NCBI RefSeq assembly: GCF_000426345.1
Contig: NZ_AUFE01000006.1
Location: 62,001 to 126,000 of the forward strand
DNA from: Cupriavidus phytohabitans
GTDB lineage: Bacteria > Pseudomonadota > Gammaproteobacteria > Burkholderiales > Burkholderiaceae
Reading direction: 5' to 3'
Length of the DNA stretch: 64,000 bases
The translations under genes and the position numbers were made by a program. Position 1 is the first letter of the stretch. The number at the start of each line of letters is the position of its first letter. Below are positions 9,158 to 19,506 of the stretch, one piece after another. The notes under the pieces are model-generated. The model saw nothing but the letters and a program-made list of their open reading frames with translations. It did not search any database and was not told the origin of the DNA.

Positions 9158-9172
9158 CGCCGCAACGCGGCG
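9158..9172 (+). other. Stem-loop between leader ORF and transporter start
   Basis: CGCCGC, loop AAC, GCGGCG forms a 6-bp stem, with partial pairing of the flanking CCAC and GTGG. It lies 50 bases before the transporter ATG and is not followed by a T-run. A second short frame (ATG 9152 to TAA 9205, 17 codons) runs across it. Confidence 0.35.
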
Positions 9173-9221
9173 CGTGGGCTTCCGAATTCAAGATCCAGCC
9201 TATAAAGACAAGGTAGACAAC

Positions 9222-10622
9222 ATGTCGTCATCAATTTCCTCAATGGCAGCAACGACAATCCCGCAGGCAACGGTCGGCGCGCCCCCGCAGCCAAGCGTCC
9301 GGGCATCGTCGTCCCAAACCATCACGATCGAGCAAGGCATTCGCGCAGCCGGCGTCGGCCGGTTCCAGTATCGGCTGTTCGCCATCTTTGGCCTGGTCTG
9401 GCTGGCCGACGCGATGCAGGTGCTGTCGATCGGCTTCACCGCGCCTTCCATTGCCACGACATTCGGCATCCCTGTGCCGACTGCCTTGCAGACCGGGACG
9501 ATGTTCTTCGTCGGCATGCTGATCGGCGCCTTTGCGTTCGGCCGGCTGGCGGACAGGATCGGCCGCCGGCCGGTGCTGATGATGGCGGTGATCCTGGACG
9601 CCATCTGCGGCGTCGCCTCGGCCTTCGCCCCGGATTTCCAGTGGCTCCTGCTGCTGCGTTTCCTGACCGGCATCGGGGTGGGCGGCACGCTGCCCGTCGA
9701 CTACACCATGATGGCCGAATTTCTCCCCTCCGACCGACGCGGGCGCTGGCTGGTGCTGCTTGAGTCGTTCTGGGCCGTCGGCACCATCCTGCTCGCCATC
9801 CTTGCGCTGGTCGCGCTGTCGCGTGGCGATGATGCCTGGCGCCTGATCTTCCTCGTCACTGGCCTGCCCGCGCTGATCGGCGTGGTGGTCCGGTTCTTTG
9901 TTCCCGAATCGCCGCTCTACCTGAATAAATCGGGGCGCTCGGAAGAGGCGCGCGCGGTGCTTCAGCGCGTTGCCAAAGCCAACCGGGTATCGGTGGAAAT
10001 CGGGGCGCTGGAGCCGCAGAAGATGGAGCGCAAATCGGTGTTCGCGCTGTTCGCGGCCGGATGCCGGCGCCGCAGCATCTGCCTGCTCGCCGCGTGGATG
10101 CTGATCTCGATCGCCTACTACGGTGTCTTTGTCTATCTGCCGGTGAAGCTGGCCGGACAGGGCCTTGGCTTCATGCGTGGCCAGGTCTTCCTGATCCTGC
10201 TCGCGCTGGTCCAGCTGCCCGGCTTCGCGCTCGCCGCGCACGGCGTCGAGCGCTGGGGGCGCAAGCCGACCCTGATCGGCTTCCTGCTGCTCAGCGCCGC
10301 AGGTTGCATGCTGTACAGCCTGGGCACATCCACCGCGCTGATCGTCGGCTCCACCCTGCTGATGAGCTTCGCGCTGCTGGGCACCTGGGGCGCGCTCTAC
10401 GCCTTCACGCCGGAGGTGTATCCGACGGACCTGCGGGCCAGCGGGATGGGTACCGCCGGTGCAATGGCACGATTCGGTGGCCTGTTCGCCCCTTCGATCA
10501 TTGCGCCAATCATGGCTACTCAGTTCACGCTGGCGCTCGGGCTGCTTTCGTCGTTCCTGGCCGTGGCGGCATTCGCCATCTTCATGGTGGATATCGAATC
10601 CAAGGACCGCGCGCTGGACTGA
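9222..10622 (+). CDS. MFS transporter, NiaP-like (probable nicotinate uptake)
   Basis: Inner-membrane major facilitator protein of 466 residues with about 12 membrane segments. MFS signatures are [12 protein letters not shown] in loop 2-3 and VERWGRKP in loop 8-9. Segments such as [18 protein letters not shown] and [18 protein letters not shown] closely resemble bacterial NiaP niacin transporters as I know them, which fits the adjacent nicotinate genes; other aromatic acids cannot be excluded. I chose ATG 9222 (MSSSISSM, preceded by AAGG) over an in-frame GTG at 9174. It is separated from nicB by 600 bases and has its own sigma-54-like promoter, so it is not simply part of the nicCAB transcript. 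Confidence 0.8.
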   Translation: MSSSISSMAATTIPQATVGAPPQPSVRASSSQTITIEQGIRAAGVGRFQYRLFAIFGLVWLADAMQVLSIGFTAPSIATTFGIPVPTALQTGTMFFVGMLIGAFAFGRLADRIGRRPVLMMAVILDAICGVASAFAPDFQWLLLLRFLTGIGVGGTLPVDYTMMAEFLPSDRRGRWLVLLESFWAVGTILLAILALVALSRGDDAWRLIFLVTGLPALIGVVVRFFVPESPLYLNKSGRSEEARAVLQRVAKANRVSVEIGALEPQKMERKSVFALFAAGCRRRSICLLAAWMLISIAYYGVFVYLPVKLAGQGLGFMRGQVFLILLALVQLPGFALAAHGVERWGRKPTLIGFLLLSAAGCMLYSLGTSTALIVGSTLLMSFALLGTWGALYAFTPEVYPTDLRASGMGTAGAMARFGGLFAPSIIAPIMATQFTLALGLLSSFLAVAAFAIFMVDIESKDRALD

Positions 10623-10656
10623 CGCGCGCCGGGTAGGGCCAAGCTTGCCGGGGACC

Positions 10657-10679
10657 GGGCCGCAGGCGCGCTGCGGCCC
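10657..10679 (+). terminator. Hairpin after the transporter
   Basis: GGGCCGCAG and CTGCGGCCC pair as a 9-bp stem with a 5-base loop, 35 bases past the stop. Only a weak T-rich stretch follows, so efficiency is uncertain. Confidence 0.4.
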
Positions 10680-10785
10680 GCTTCCATTACAATCCGGCTA
10701 CAACGGCGCGGCGGCTGGATCCACCCGACCCGGCCGCCCGCTCCAGCCGCTTGCCCCTATCCCCGCCGAGCCCTCGCCGCCAGCC

Positions 10786-11436
10786 ATGAAACAAGATCCG
10801 CGCTTTCCCAACCTGTTCATCCTCGACCACCCGCTGATCCAGCACAAGCTCTCGCACATGCGCGACAAGGAAACGTCCACGCGCACCTTCCGCGAGCTGC
10901 TGCGCGAGATCACGCTGCTGATGGGCTACGAGATCACGCGCAACCTGCCGCTGACCACGCGCCGCATCGACACGCCGCTGGTGGAACTGGATGCCCCGGT
11001 GATCGCCGGCAAGAAGCTGACCATCGTCCCGGTGCTGCGCGCCGGCGTGGGCATGAGCGATGGCCTGGTGGAGCTGATCCCGTCCGCGCGCATCGGCCAT
11101 ATCGGCGTGTACCGCGACGAGCAGCACCGCCCGGTCGAATACCTGGTGCGGCTGCCTGACCTGGAAGACCGCAGCTTTATCCTGTGCGATCCGATGGTGG
11201 CCACCGGCTACTCGGCCGTGCATGCGGTCGAAGTGCTCAAGCGCCGCGGCGTCAAGGACGAGGCCATCACCTTCGTCGCGCTGGTGGCGGCACCGGAAGG
11301 CGTGGAGGTGTTCCAGAAGGCGCATCCGAACGTCAAGCTGTACGTGGCCTCGCTGGACAGCCACCTGGATGCGGATGCGTACATCGTACCGGGCCTGGGC
11401 GACGCGGGCGACCGGCTGTTCGGCACCAAGAACTGA
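10786..11436 (+). CDS. upp: Uracil phosphoribosyltransferase
   Basis: Pyrimidine salvage enzyme of 216 residues that makes UMP from uracil and PRPP in the cytosol. The PRPP-binding motif is visible as [13 protein letters not shown], and the flexible arm as [13 protein letters not shown]. The C-terminus [15 protein letters not shown] is the conserved uracil-binding end. The length is typical. The ATG at 10786 gives the conserved start [26 protein letters not shown] N-terminus, although the frame is open further upstream. Transcribed alone. Confidence 0.96.
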   Translation: MKQDPRFPNLFILDHPLIQHKLSHMRDKETSTRTFRELLREITLLMGYEITRNLPLTTRRIDTPLVELDAPVIAGKKLTIVPVLRAGVGMSDGLVELIPSARIGHIGVYRDEQHRPVEYLVRLPDLEDRSFILCDPMVATGYSAVHAVEVLKRRGVKDEAITFVALVAAPEGVEVFQKAHPNVKLYVASLDSHLDADAYIVPGLGDAGDRLFGTKN

Positions 11437-11450
11437 CAGGCGCTGGCCTC

Positions 11451-11482
11451 GCGCGGGCTTGACCAGCCTCAATAGCCCGCGC
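11451..11482. terminator. Inverted repeat after upp
   Basis: GCGCGGGCT and AGCCCGCGC pair over 9 bp with a 14-base loop, 15 bases past the upp stop. No T-run, so it may be a factor-dependent end or an RNA-stabilising hairpin. Confidence 0.35.
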
Positions 11483-11571
11483 CACGTGGCTCCCTACACT
11501 GGCGGCAGTCGCTGGCGGTTCTTCCGCCGGCACATGCGACCAACCCAATGCCGCCAACCAGGGAGCCCGCC

Positions 11572-11736
11572 ATGGAAGCCTTCAAGATTCTCTTCAGCAC
11601 CAGCACCGGCCTGATGAGCCTGGGCGTGATCGTCTTCATCATCGGCATGGGCTGGTTCTTCTCGCGGATGTTTGCGCGCAAGATGCGCGAGGACGCGGAG
11701 GCCGCGAAAGCCCGGCAAGGCGCCCAGCGCCACTGA
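11572..11736 (+). CDS. Small single-pass membrane protein, DUF3149 type
   Basis: 54 residues beginning MEAFKILFSTSTGLMSLGV, with one hydrophobic segment at about 13-31 and a basic cytoplasmic tail (FARKMREDAEAAKARQG). Size and layout match the DUF3149 family of short betaproteobacterial membrane proteins of unknown role. I chose ATG 11572, with GGGAG upstream, over an in-frame ATG at 11548. It is followed by a hairpin shared with the convergent ATPase gene. Confidence 0.7.
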   Translation: MEAFKILFSTSTGLMSLGVIVFIIGMGWFFSRMFARKMREDAEAAKARQGAQRH

Positions 11737-11767
11737 AAACAATGGGCCGCATTGCGCGGCCCTTGTT
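11737..11767. terminator. Bidirectional terminator between the DUF3149 gene and the HerA-like ATPase gene
   Basis: GGGCCGC, loop ATTGC, GCGGCCC with flanking AACAA/TTGTT extending the stem. T-rich on the plus strand and moderately so on the minus strand. Placed between two convergent genes. Confidence 0.6.
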
Positions 11768-11784
11768 CGTTCCCTTCGGGTCTT

Positions 11785-13299
11785 CTACTTCTTCTTCCCG
11801 AGCAGGCTGCCCAGCACGCCACGAATCAACTCGCGGCCTACTTGCGACCCCACCGTGCGCGCCGCCGACTTGGCCATCGACTCCAGGATCGAATCGCCGC
11901 GCCCGCTCTTGCCGGTGCCCTTGGTCAGCGTGCCGAAAATATCCCCGGCAGTGCCGAGCCAGCCGCTGTCCTGTTCGGCTTCCGGTTTGGCTTCTGGCTG
12001 CTTGCCCTTGCCATTGGCAACCGTCGGCACGCTGCCGCGCAGCTTTTCGTAAGCCGATTCGCGATCCACGGCCGTTTCGTAGGTCCCCGCGACCAGCGAG
12101 TTTGCGATCAGCTGCCTGCGCTCCTCGTCGGTCGCCGGGCCGATGCGGCTGCCCGGCGGCAGCACCCAGGCGCGTTCGGTCACGCACGGCGTGCCCTTGG
12201 CGTCCAGGAACGACACCAGCGCCTCGCCCACGCCCAGTTCGCCGATCGCGGTTTCCAGGTCCAGCTTGGGGTTGGCGCGCATGGTGGTGGCCGCCACTTT
12301 GACCGCCTTCTGGTCGCGCGGCGTGAATGCGCGCAGGGCATGCTGCACGCGATTACCCAGCTGGCCCAGCACCGTGTCCGGAATGTCGACCGGGTTCTGC
12401 GTCACGAAATACACACCCACGCCCTTGGAGCGGATCAGCCGCACCACCTGCTCGATCTTGTCGAGCAGCGCCTTGGGCGCGTCATTGAATAGCAGGTGCG
12501 CCTCGTCGAAGAAGAACACCAGCTTGGGCTTGTCGAGATCGCCGGCCTCGGGCAGCTTCTCGAACAGCTCGGACAGCATCCACAGCAGGAAGGTCGCGTA
12601 CAGCCGCGGCGAGTTCATCAGCTTGTCCGCGGCCAGGATATTGACCACGCCCTGGCCCTTCTCGGTCTGGATGAAGTCTTCCAGGTTCAGCATCGGCTCG
12701 CCGAAGAAGACATCGCCGCCCTGCGACTCCAGCGCCAGCAGCCCCCGCTGGATCGCGCCGACCGAGGCGGCGGAGATATTGCCGTACTCGGTCGTGAACT
12801 GCGACGCGTTGTCGCCCACGTACTGCAGCATCGCGCGCAGGTCCTTGGCGTCGAGCAGCAGCAGGCCGTTGGCGTCGGCGATGCGGAACACGAGGTTGAG
12901 CACGCCCTGCTGGGTGTCGTTGAGCTCCAGCATGCGCGACAGCAGCAGCGGGCCCATGTGCGAGACCGTGGCGCGCACCGGGTGGCCCTTCTGGCCGAAC
13001 ACGTCCCACAGCGTGGTCGGGCACCCGCCCCATGCCGGCTCCGGCAGGCCAAGGTCGGCCAGGCGCTGCCTGAGCTTGTCCGACAGCTGGCCGGATTGGG
13101 AAATGCCGGTCAGGTCACCTTTGACGTCGGCCATGAACACCGGCACGCCCAGACGCGAAAAACCCTGCGCCAGCGTCTGCAGCGTGACGGTCTTGCCGGT
13201 GCCGGTGGCGCCCGTGATCAGGCCGTGCCGGTTGCCCATCTGCGGCAGCAGCACCAGCTCGTGTTCGGCGTTCTTGGCGATAAGGATGGGGTCGGCCAT
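11785..13299 (-). CDS. HerA-like ATPase / DUF853 family
   Basis: Cytosolic P-loop ATPase of 504 residues. Walker A is [12 protein letters not shown] near residue 37 and Walker B is [12 protein letters not shown] near 255. The rest matches the DUF853 (HerA helicase-like C-terminal) family, with the conserved end [12 protein letters not shown] chose ATG 13299 ([14 protein letters not shown]) because AGGAAG precedes it; the frame extends 12 codons upstream. HerA proteins act with NurA in DNA end processing, but no nurA is nearby and DUF853 proteins have no firm function. Antiparallel to yebC, 176 bases away. Confidence 0.85.
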   Translation of the reverse strand: MADPILIAKNAEHELVLLPQMGNRHGLITGATGTGKTVTLQTLAQGFSRLGVPVFMADVKGDLTGISQSGQLSDKLRQRLADLGLPEPAWGGCPTTLWDVFGQKGHPVRATVSHMGPLLLSRMLELNDTQQGVLNLVFRIADANGLLLLDAKDLRAMLQYVGDNASQFTTEYGNISAASVGAIQRGLLALESQGGDVFFGEPMLNLEDFIQTEKGQGVVNILAADKLMNSPRLYATFLLWMLSELFEKLPEAGDLDKPKLVFFFDEAHLLFNDAPKALLDKIEQVVRLIRSKGVGVYFVTQNPVDIPDTVLGQLGNRVQHALRAFTPRDQKAVKVAATTMRANPKLDLETAIGELGVGEALVSFLDAKGTPCVTERAWVLPPGSRIGPATDEERRQLIANSLVAGTYETAVDRESAYEKLRGSVPTVANGKGKQPEAKPEAEQDSGWLGTAGDIFGTLTKGTGKSGRGDSILESMAKSAARTVGSQVGRELIRGVLGSLLGKKK

Positions 13300-13475
13300 G
13301 GTCTTCCTGGTAGCAAGTGCCGCGGGACTCGCCACGGCAGCGGCGCGGGCAGGCCCGCGTGATAAAATCCTCGGCTGATTATAGCCAGCCGCCAGGCATA
13401 TACGTCACCTGGCGCCCGCGCCTGGCATCCCGCATTCCATCACCGCATAACACCTTTTCCGCCTCGGAGAGCATC

Positions 13476-14201
13476 ATGGCCGGTCACTCGAAATGGGCCA
13501 ACATCAAACACAAGAAAGCCGCCGCTGACGCCAAGCGCGGCAAGATCTGGACCCGCCTGATCAAGGAAATCACCGTTGCCGCCAAGCTCGGCGGCGGCGA
13601 TGCCGACACCAACCCGCGCCTGCGCCTGTCGATCGACAAGGCCATGGACGCGAACATGCCCAAGGACAACATCCAGCGCGCGATCCAGCGCGGCGTGGGC
13701 GGCCTGGAAGGCGCCAACTACGAAGAGATCCGCTACGAAGGCTACGGCCTGGCCGGCGCGGCCATCATCGTCGACTGCCTGACCGACAACCGCACCCGTA
13801 CCGTGGCCGAAGTGCGCCACGCGTTCTCCAAGCATGGCGGCAACATGGGCACCGAAGGCTCGGTGGCATTCATGTTCACCCACTGCGGCCAGTTCCTGTT
13901 CGCCCCCGGCACGCCGGAAGACAAGCTGATGGACGCCGCGCTGGAAGCCGGCGCCGACGACGTCGTCACCAATGACGACGGCTCGATCGAAGTGACCTGC
14001 CCGCCCAACGATTTCCCGGCGGTCAAGGCCGCGCTGGAAGCCGCCGGCTTCAAGGCCGAAATGGCCGACGTGGTAATGAAGCCACAGAACGAAGTCAGCT
14101 TCGCCGGGGACGACGCGGCCAGGATGCAGAAGCTGCTCGACGCCCTGGAAAACCTCGACGACGTGCAGGAAGTCTTCACCAACGCGGTGATCGAAGACTA
14201 A
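13476..14201 (+). CDS. YebC/TACO1-family protein
   Basis: 241 residues with the family N-terminus [14 protein letters not shown] and the three-domain pattern typical of YebC (IQRGVGG, EGYGPGG-like EGYGLAGAA, ending in DDVQEVFTN). These proteins are annotated as DNA-binding regulators; recent work on the family points to a role in translation of difficult sequences. GGAG precedes the ATG at 13476. A hairpin and T-run follow before purD. Confidence 0.93.
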   Translation: MAGHSKWANIKHKKAAADAKRGKIWTRLIKEITVAAKLGGGDADTNPRLRLSIDKAMDANMPKDNIQRAIQRGVGGLEGANYEEIRYEGYGLAGAAIIVDCLTDNRTRTVAEVRHAFSKHGGNMGTEGSVAFMFTHCGQFLFAPGTPEDKLMDAALEAGADDVVTNDDGSIEVTCPPNDFPAVKAALEAAGFKAEMADVVMKPQNEVSFAGDDAARMQKLLDALENLDDVQEVFTNAVIED

Positions 14202-14223
14202 GCTGAAGCAACAAGCCCCCCAT

Positions 14224-14260
14224 GGCGGCGACCCGGACTCAGACCAGGCCGCCGCCTTTT
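14224..14260 (+). terminator. Probable terminator after yebC
   Basis: GGCGGC and GCCGCC pair around a loop of about 21 bases and are followed by TTTT. The long loop lowers confidence, but its place between yebC and purD fits. Confidence 0.45.
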
Positions 14261-14288
14261 AGTATCTGTTTCTTTTCTGGCAGTGATC

Positions 14289-15557
14289 ATGAAAGTATTG
14301 GTTGTCGGCTCGGGTGGACGTGAACACGCGCTGGCCTGGAAATTGGCCCAATCCCCCAGGGTACAGGTGGTGTACGTGGCGCCGGGCAACGGCGGGACCG
14401 CGCTCGACAAGCGCCTGCAGAACGTTCCGCTGACCGATCCTGAGGTCATCGCCGCCTTTGCCGAGCGCGAAGGCGTGGCCTTTACCGTAGTCGGGCCGGA
14501 GGCGCCGCTGGCGGCCGGCATTGTCGATATCTTCCGCGCCAAAGGCCTGCGCATCTTCGGGCCGAGCAAGGCGGCCGCACAGCTGGAATCGTCCAAGGAC
14601 TTCGCCAAGGCGTTCATGCAGCGCCACGGCATCCCGACCGCCGCCTACCAGACCTTCTCCGATGCCGCCCAGGCGCATGCCTATATCGACGCGCAGGGCG
14701 CGCCGATCGTGATCAAGGCCGACGGCCTGGCCGCGGGCAAGGGCGTGGTCGTGGCGATGTCGCTGGAAGAGGCCCACACCGCGGTGGACATGATGCTGGC
14801 CGACAACAAGCTGGGCGATGCCGGCGCGCGCGTGGTGATCGAGGAATTCCTGGAGGGCGAGGAAGCCAGCTTCATTGTGCTGGTCGACGGCAAGAACGTG
14901 CTGGCGCTGGCCACCAGCCAGGATCACAAGCGCCTGCTGGACGCCGACGCCGGTCCCAACACGGGCGGCATGGGCGCCTATTCCCCCGCCCCGGTGGTCA
15001 CGCCCGCGCTGCACGCGCGCGCGCTGCGCGAGATCATCCTGCCGACCGTGCGCGGCATGGAGAAGGACGGCATCCCGTACACCGGCTTCCTGTACGCCGG
15101 CCTGATGATCGACAAGGACGGCAACCTCAAGACGCTGGAATTCAACTGCCGCATGGGCGACCCGGAAACCCAGCCGATCCTGACGCGCCTGAAGACCGAC
15201 CTGGTCGACGTGATGGAGCACGCCGTCGACGGCAAGCTCGACGCGATCGAACTGGACTGGGACCGCCGCACCGCGCTGGGCGTGGTGGTGGCCGCCCACA
15301 ACTACCCGGACAACCCGCGCAAGGGCGATGCCATCACCGGCATCCCGGCCGAGACCGAGGACAGCGTGACCTTCCACGCCGGCACCACGCTCAAGGACGG
15401 CACCCTGCTGACCTCGGGCGGGCGCGTGCTGTGCGTGGTCGGGCTGGCCGACACCGTCAAGGCCGCGCAGCGCGCCGCCTATGCCGCGGTCGAGCAGATC
15501 CGGTTCGACGGCATGCAGTACCGGACCGATATCGGTTACCGCGCCATCAAGCGCTGA
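14289..15557 (+). CDS. purD: Phosphoribosylamine-glycine ligase
   Basis: GAR synthetase of 422 residues, the second step of de novo purine synthesis: phosphoribosylamine, glycine and ATP to GAR. The N-domain motif [15 protein letters not shown], the ATP-grasp segment ([18 protein letters not shown] near 140-157) and [11 protein letters not shown] (metal and ATP site near 285) are intact. ATG 14289 ([10 protein letters not shown]) was chosen over a GTG two codons upstream. hemF follows about 150 bases downstream. Confidence 0.96.
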   Translation: MKVLVVGSGGREHALAWKLAQSPRVQVVYVAPGNGGTALDKRLQNVPLTDPEVIAAFAEREGVAFTVVGPEAPLAAGIVDIFRAKGLRIFGPSKAAAQLESSKDFAKAFMQRHGIPTAAYQTFSDAAQAHAYIDAQGAPIVIKADGLAAGKGVVVAMSLEEAHTAVDMMLADNKLGDAGARVVIEEFLEGEEASFIVLVDGKNVLALATSQDHKRLLDADAGPNTGGMGAYSPAPVVTPALHARALREIILPTVRGMEKDGIPYTGFLYAGLMIDKDGNLKTLEFNCRMGDPETQPILTRLKTDLVDVMEHAVDGKLDAIELDWDRRTALGVVVAAHNYPDNPRKGDAITGIPAETEDSVTFHAGTTLKDGTLLTSGGRVLCVVGLADTVKAAQRAAYAAVEQIRFDGMQYRTDIGYRAIKR

Positions 15558-15709
15558 TTGGCCGCCGGCGGGGCCTCAGCGGCCCTGGGCGTCCAACAGG
15601 CCGCCCCAGCCGGTACAATCGTGACAATGCTGTGACGTACCCGGCAGCCGACTGGCTGCCGGACTGCCATCCGGCCGGTCCATTCGTCGGTTTATCCGAT
15701 TCAGCCACC

Positions 15710-16621
15710 ATGATCGATTCCCAGGCAGTCCGTGCCTACCTGCTCGGCCTGCAAGACCGCATCACCGATGCCATCGGCGCCGTCGACGGCCAGCCATTCC
15801 TGACCGACGCCTGGGAGAAGCCGCCCACCGAACGCCTGCGCGGCAGCGGCCGTACCCGCATCCTGGAAGGCGGCGCGGTGATGGAGCGCGCCGGCGTGGG
15901 CTTTTCCCACGTCAGCGGCGAAACCCTGCCGCCATCGGCCAGCGCCAACCGGCCCGAACTGGCCGGGCGCAGCTTCGAGGCGATGGGGGTATCGCTGGTG
16001 TTCCACCCGCGCAATCCCTACGTGCCCACGGTCCACATGAACGTGCGCTGCTTCGTGGCGGTAAAACCCGACGCCGAGCCGGTCTGGTGGTTCGGCGGCG
16101 GCATGGACCTGACGCCGTACTACGGCAATGCTGACGACTGCAGCCATTTCCACCGCACCTGCAAGCAGGCGCTGGCGCCTTATGGCGACGAGCTCTACCC
16201 GCGCTTCAAGCAGTGGTGCGACGAGTATTTCTTCCTGAAGCACCGCAACGAGGCGCGCGGCGTGGGCGGGATCTTCTTCGACGACTTCTCGGCGCTGGGC
16301 TTCGAGCGCAGCTTCGCGATGATGCAATCGGTCGGCGACGCCTTCCTGGACGCCTACCTGCCCATCCTGCAGGCGCGCAAGGACACGCCCTATGGTGAGC
16401 GCGAGCGCGGCTTCCAGGCCTACCGGCGCGGGCGCTACGTCGAATTCAACCTGGTGTTCGACCGCGGCACGCTGTTCGGCCTGCAGTCGGGCGGACGCGC
16501 CGAATCCATCCTGATGTCGATGCCGCCGCTGGTGACGTGGCGCTATGACTGGCAACCGGAAGCGGGCAGCGCCGAAGCGGCGCTGTACACCGACTTCCTG
16601 CCGGCACGCGACTGGGCCTGA
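15710..16621 (+). CDS. hemF: Oxygen-dependent coproporphyrinogen III oxidase
   Basis: Haem biosynthesis enzyme of 303 residues that decarboxylates coproporphyrinogen III to protoporphyrinogen IX using O2. The family signature is visible in [26 protein letters not shown] and [24 protein letters not shown] 15710 gives [12 protein letters not shown]; the open frame reaches further upstream but without homology-like content. nadD starts 10 bases after the stop, so the two are probably co-transcribed. Confidence 0.96.
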   Translation: MIDSQAVRAYLLGLQDRITDAIGAVDGQPFLTDAWEKPPTERLRGSGRTRILEGGAVMERAGVGFSHVSGETLPPSASANRPELAGRSFEAMGVSLVFHPRNPYVPTVHMNVRCFVAVKPDAEPVWWFGGGMDLTPYYGNADDCSHFHRTCKQALAPYGDELYPRFKQWCDEYFFLKHRNEARGVGGIFFDDFSALGFERSFAMMQSVGDAFLDAYLPILQARKDTPYGERERGFQAYRRGRYVEFNLVFDRGTLFGLQSGGRAESILMSMPPLVTWRYDWQPEAGSAEAALYTDFLPARDWA

Positions 16622-16631
16622 CGGCAGACAT

Positions 16632-17357
16632 ATGGCCAATCCTGCGCAAGACCGCACGCCCGCCGCCGACGCGGGCGACCTCCCCGCCCGACCTTACCGC
16701 CTGGGTATCCTCGGCGGCACCTTCGACCCGCCCCATATCGGCCACCTGGCGCTGGCGCGGCTGTGCATCGACCACCTGGGCCTGGACGAGCTGGTGTGGA
16801 TCCCCACCGGCCAGTCGTGGCAGAAGGGCACCGACGTGACGCCTGCCGCGGACCGGCTGGCCATGACCGAGCTGGCCGCCGCCGCCCTGGGCGACACCGG
16901 CGCCAGAGTCCGCGTCAGCCGCATGGAAGTCGAGCGCGCCGGCCCCAGCTACACCATCGATACCGTGCGCCAGCTGCGCGACGAATACGGCCCCCAGGCC
17001 TCGCTGTGCTGGCTGATGGGCGCCGACCAGTTGCTGCGCCTGCACACCTGGCACGGCTGGCAGGAGTTGTTCGCGCACGTCCACCTGTGCACCGCCACCC
17101 GCCCGCGCTTCGAGCTGGCCGCGCTGGAAGGGCCGGTGCTGGAAGCGCTGTCACAGCGCCAGGCCGACACGACCCTGATACAATGCACGCCCTCCGGCCG
17201 GATGTGGATCGACCAGACGCTCGCCGTTGACCTGTCCTCCACCCACCTGCGCCAGCGCCTGGCGGCCGGCCAGCCCGCAGATGACCAACTGCCACCGGGC
17301 GTGGCACACTACATCGCCAGCCACGGGCTGTACCGCGACGCCCCGGCCAGGGCCTGA
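16632..17357 (+). CDS. nadD: Nicotinate-nucleotide adenylyltransferase
   Basis: NAD synthesis enzyme of 241 residues joining ATP and nicotinate mononucleotide to deamido-NAD. The nucleotidyltransferase motif GGTFDPPHIGHL and the C-terminal SSTHLRQRL site are present. The first 23 residues or so form a polar extension before the conserved RLGILGG. rsfS follows 60 bases later, the usual bacterial order. The link to the nearby nicotinate catabolic genes is metabolic only; the two are 6 kb apart and differently organised. Confidence 0.93.
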   Translation: MANPAQDRTPAADAGDLPARPYRLGILGGTFDPPHIGHLALARLCIDHLGLDELVWIPTGQSWQKGTDVTPAADRLAMTELAAAALGDTGARVRVSRMEVERAGPSYTIDTVRQLRDEYGPQASLCWLMGADQLLRLHTWHGWQELFAHVHLCTATRPRFELAALEGPVLEALSQRQADTTLIQCTPSGRMWIDQTLAVDLSSTHLRQRLAAGQPADDQLPPGVAHYIASHGLYRDAPARA

Positions 17358-17417
17358 CCCGGTTGCCCGCAACCGGCGCCCACCACCCAACCGATCTCAG
17401 CTGAACAAGAAGACACC

Positions 17418-18176
17418 ATGGATATTCGTAAACTGCAACGCGCCATCGTCGACGGCCTCGAGGATGTCAAAGCGCAGGACATCAAGGTGTACGACACCAG
17501 CCACCTGACCGAACTGTTCGACCGGGTGGTGATTGCCAGCGGGACGTCCAACCGCCAGACCAAGGCGCTGGCGGCGTCGGTGCGGGATACGGTGAAGGAA
17601 GCCGGCGGCCATATCGTGGCGGTCGAGGGCCTGGAGACCGGCGAATGGGTGCTGGTCGACTGCGGCGACGCCGTGGTCCACATCCTGCAGCCGCAGCTGC
17701 GCCTGTACTACAACCTGGAAGAGATCTGGGGCGACAAGCCGGTGCGCATGAAGCTGGCCACCGGTGCCCGCAGCCTGGCCAAGGCCAGCGAGCCGATGGA
17801 CGAGGACGAGGACGAGGTCCCGGCCGCGCGCGGGACGCGCCGCGCCAGCAGCCTGCGTCCGGCACTGGCCCGCCTGCCCGAAGGCATGAAGGAGCCGTCG
17901 CCGCCGATGGGCCACGAGGATACCGACCCGGACGCCATCGCCACCGTGCGCAAGCCGGCGCGCAAGACTGCCACCAAGACTGCGACCCAGACCGCAGCCA
18001 CCAGGACCGCCGGTACACGCGCCGCCGCCCCGCGCAAGACCGCCGCCGGTACCACGGCACGCAAGACCGCAAGCAAGACGGCCACGAAAACCGCTGGCAA
18101 GACGGCAAGCAAGACGTCCACCAGGACCGCGGCAGCCAAGCCGGCCGCGCGCAAGCGCACCACCCGCTCGGCCTGA
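17418..18176 (+). CDS. rsfS: Ribosomal silencing factor RsfS with a histone-like C-terminal tail
   Basis: Residues 1 to about 115 are a complete RsfS/Iojap domain (DVKAQDIKVYDTSHLTELFD, LVDCGDAVVHILQP, RLYYNLEEIWG), which binds uL14 and blocks subunit joining when nutrients are low. The protein then continues to 252 residues, about twice the usual length. The tail has an acidic stretch (PMDEDEDEVP near 132) followed by a Lys/Thr/Ala-rich region (KTATKTATQT, KTASKTATKTAGKTASK) resembling AlgP or histone H1 tails. There is no frameshift; the tail is in frame. rlmH follows, as is usual. Confidence 0.93.
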   Translation: MDIRKLQRAIVDGLEDVKAQDIKVYDTSHLTELFDRVVIASGTSNRQTKALAASVRDTVKEAGGHIVAVEGLETGEWVLVDCGDAVVHILQPQLRLYYNLEEIWGDKPVRMKLATGARSLAKASEPMDEDEDEVPAARGTRRASSLRPALARLPEGMKEPSPPMGHEDTDPDAIATVRKPARKTATKTATQTAATRTAGTRAAAPRKTAAGTTARKTASKTATKTAGKTASKTSTRTAAAKPAARKRTTRSA

Positions 18177-18244
18177 TGCCCCGCGCGGCCGCCTGACGGC
18201 CGCGTCGCCTGCCCTGCCCCCCGCACCGCCGCAAATCCGCCCCC

Positions 18245-18724
18245 ATGCAACTGGTGATCGTGGCCGTCGGCCACAAGATGCCCGCCTGGATCGAAACCGG
18301 CTTCAACGAGTATGCCAAGCGCATGCCGCCCGAGCTGCGCATCGAGCTGCGCGAGGTCAAGCCGGAAGCCCGCTCGTCCAGCAACAACGCCGCCACCGTG
18401 ATGCAGCGCGAGGCCGCGCGCATCGACGCCGTGCTGGGCTCGCTGTCGAAGCAGTGCCGCATCGTCGCGCTGGATGAACGCGGCCGCGACTTCACCACCG
18501 TGCAACTGGCTGCGCAGCTGACCGGCTGGCAGCGCGAGGGCGGCGATGTCGCCTTCCTGATCGGCGGTGCAGACGGGCTCGACCCGGCACTGAAGGCACG
18601 CGCCGGTACGCTGATCCGCCTGTCCAGCCTGACGCTGCCGCACGGCATGGTGCGCGTGCTGCTGGCCGAGCAGTTGTACCGGGCCTGGTCGGTCACGCAG
18701 AACCATCCCTACCACCGCGCCTGA
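18245..18724 (+). CDS. rlmH: 23S rRNA pseudouridine-1915 N3-methyltransferase
   Basis: SPOUT-family methyltransferase of 159 residues acting on the mature 70S ribosome. The knot that binds S-adenosylmethionine is visible as [13 protein letters not shown], with the conserved C-terminus [22 protein letters not shown]. The start [16 protein letters not shown] matches family proteins. Lies between rsfS and maf. Confidence 0.96.
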   Translation: MQLVIVAVGHKMPAWIETGFNEYAKRMPPELRIELREVKPEARSSSNNAATVMQREAARIDAVLGSLSKQCRIVALDERGRDFTTVQLAAQLTGWQREGGDVAFLIGGADGLDPALKARAGTLIRLSSLTLPHGMVRVLLAEQLYRAWSVTQNHPYHRA

Positions 18725-18814
18725 GACGGAACCGCGCCGCCCGCGGGCGTTACAATTCACGCCACTGTCGGCCCGTCGCCGGCAGGCCCACACCGCCCGC
18801 CCCCGCCTGCCGCG

Positions 18815-19417
18815 ATGCACGACTACCTCTACCTCGCCTCCCAAAGCCCGCGCCGCCGCGAACTGCTGGCCCAGCTGGGCGTACGCTACGAGCTGCTGCT
18901 TGCCGATGACGACGAGGACGCCGAAGCGCTGGAAGCCGTCCTGCCCGGCGAAACTCCCGACGACTACGTGCAGCGCGTCTGCGCGCTGAAGGCCGAAGCC
19001 GCGCTGCGCCGCCGCGAGCGCCGTGCCCTGCCCGACGCGCCGGTGCTGACTTCCGACACCACCGTCTGCCTGGCCGGCCGCATTCTCGGCAAACCCGATG
19101 ATGCCGCCGACGCGCAGGCCATGCTCGCCGCGCTGGCCGGCAGCACGCACCGCGTGCTCACGGCGGTCACGGTGGTTTCCACCCTGGGCATGCACCACGC
19201 GCTGTCGGTCTCCGAAGTGACCTTCCGCCCGATGCAACCGGACGAGATCAGCCGCTATGTCGCCAGCGGGGAGCCGCTCGGCAAGGCCGGCGCGTACGGG
19301 ATCCAGGGCCGCGCGGCCGAATTCGTCGAGCGGATCGCGGGCAGCTATTCAGGTATCATGGGCTTGCCCTTGTTTGAGACGGCGGCGTTACTTCGCCAGG
19401 CCCGCCTGCAGTTCTGA
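18815..19417 (+). CDS. Maf-family nucleoside triphosphate pyrophosphatase
   Basis: 200 residues with the Maf signature [16 protein letters not shown] at the N-terminus, [15 protein letters not shown] in the middle and [16 protein letters not shown] near the C-terminus. Such enzymes hydrolyse non-canonical or specific nucleotides (dTTP/UTP in the YhdE type, modified UTP/CTP in the YceF type). The AYGIQG motif favours the YhdE type. Directly upstream of rng, as in many Proteobacteria. Confidence 0.92.
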   Translation: MHDYLYLASQSPRRRELLAQLGVRYELLLADDDEDAEALEAVLPGETPDDYVQRVCALKAEAALRRRERRALPDAPVLTSDTTVCLAGRILGKPDDAADAQAMLAALAGSTHRVLTAVTVVSTLGMHHALSVSEVTFRPMQPDEISRYVASGEPLGKAGAYGIQGRAAEFVERIAGSYSGIMGLPLFETAALLRQARLQF

Positions 19418-19506
19418 ACCCCGGCCACGCCGCCGCCCAGGACAAGACCCGGCCGCGCCGGGCAACCCCAATTCCGCCGGGCCACCGGCGACCGCGTTTC
19501 ACCGCT

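Noticed and set aside
9174..9221. Longer N-terminus for the NiaP-like transporter from GTG 9174
   Set aside because: The added 16 residues are polar and unlike MFS starts; AAGG precedes ATG 9222 instead.
14283..14288. GTG start for purD two codons upstream
   Set aside because: ATG 14289 gives the conserved [10 protein letters not shown] and is sufficient.
17708..19237. 509-residue minus-strand open frame over rsfS, rlmH and maf
   Set aside because: Antisense to three well-supported genes; no start signal.
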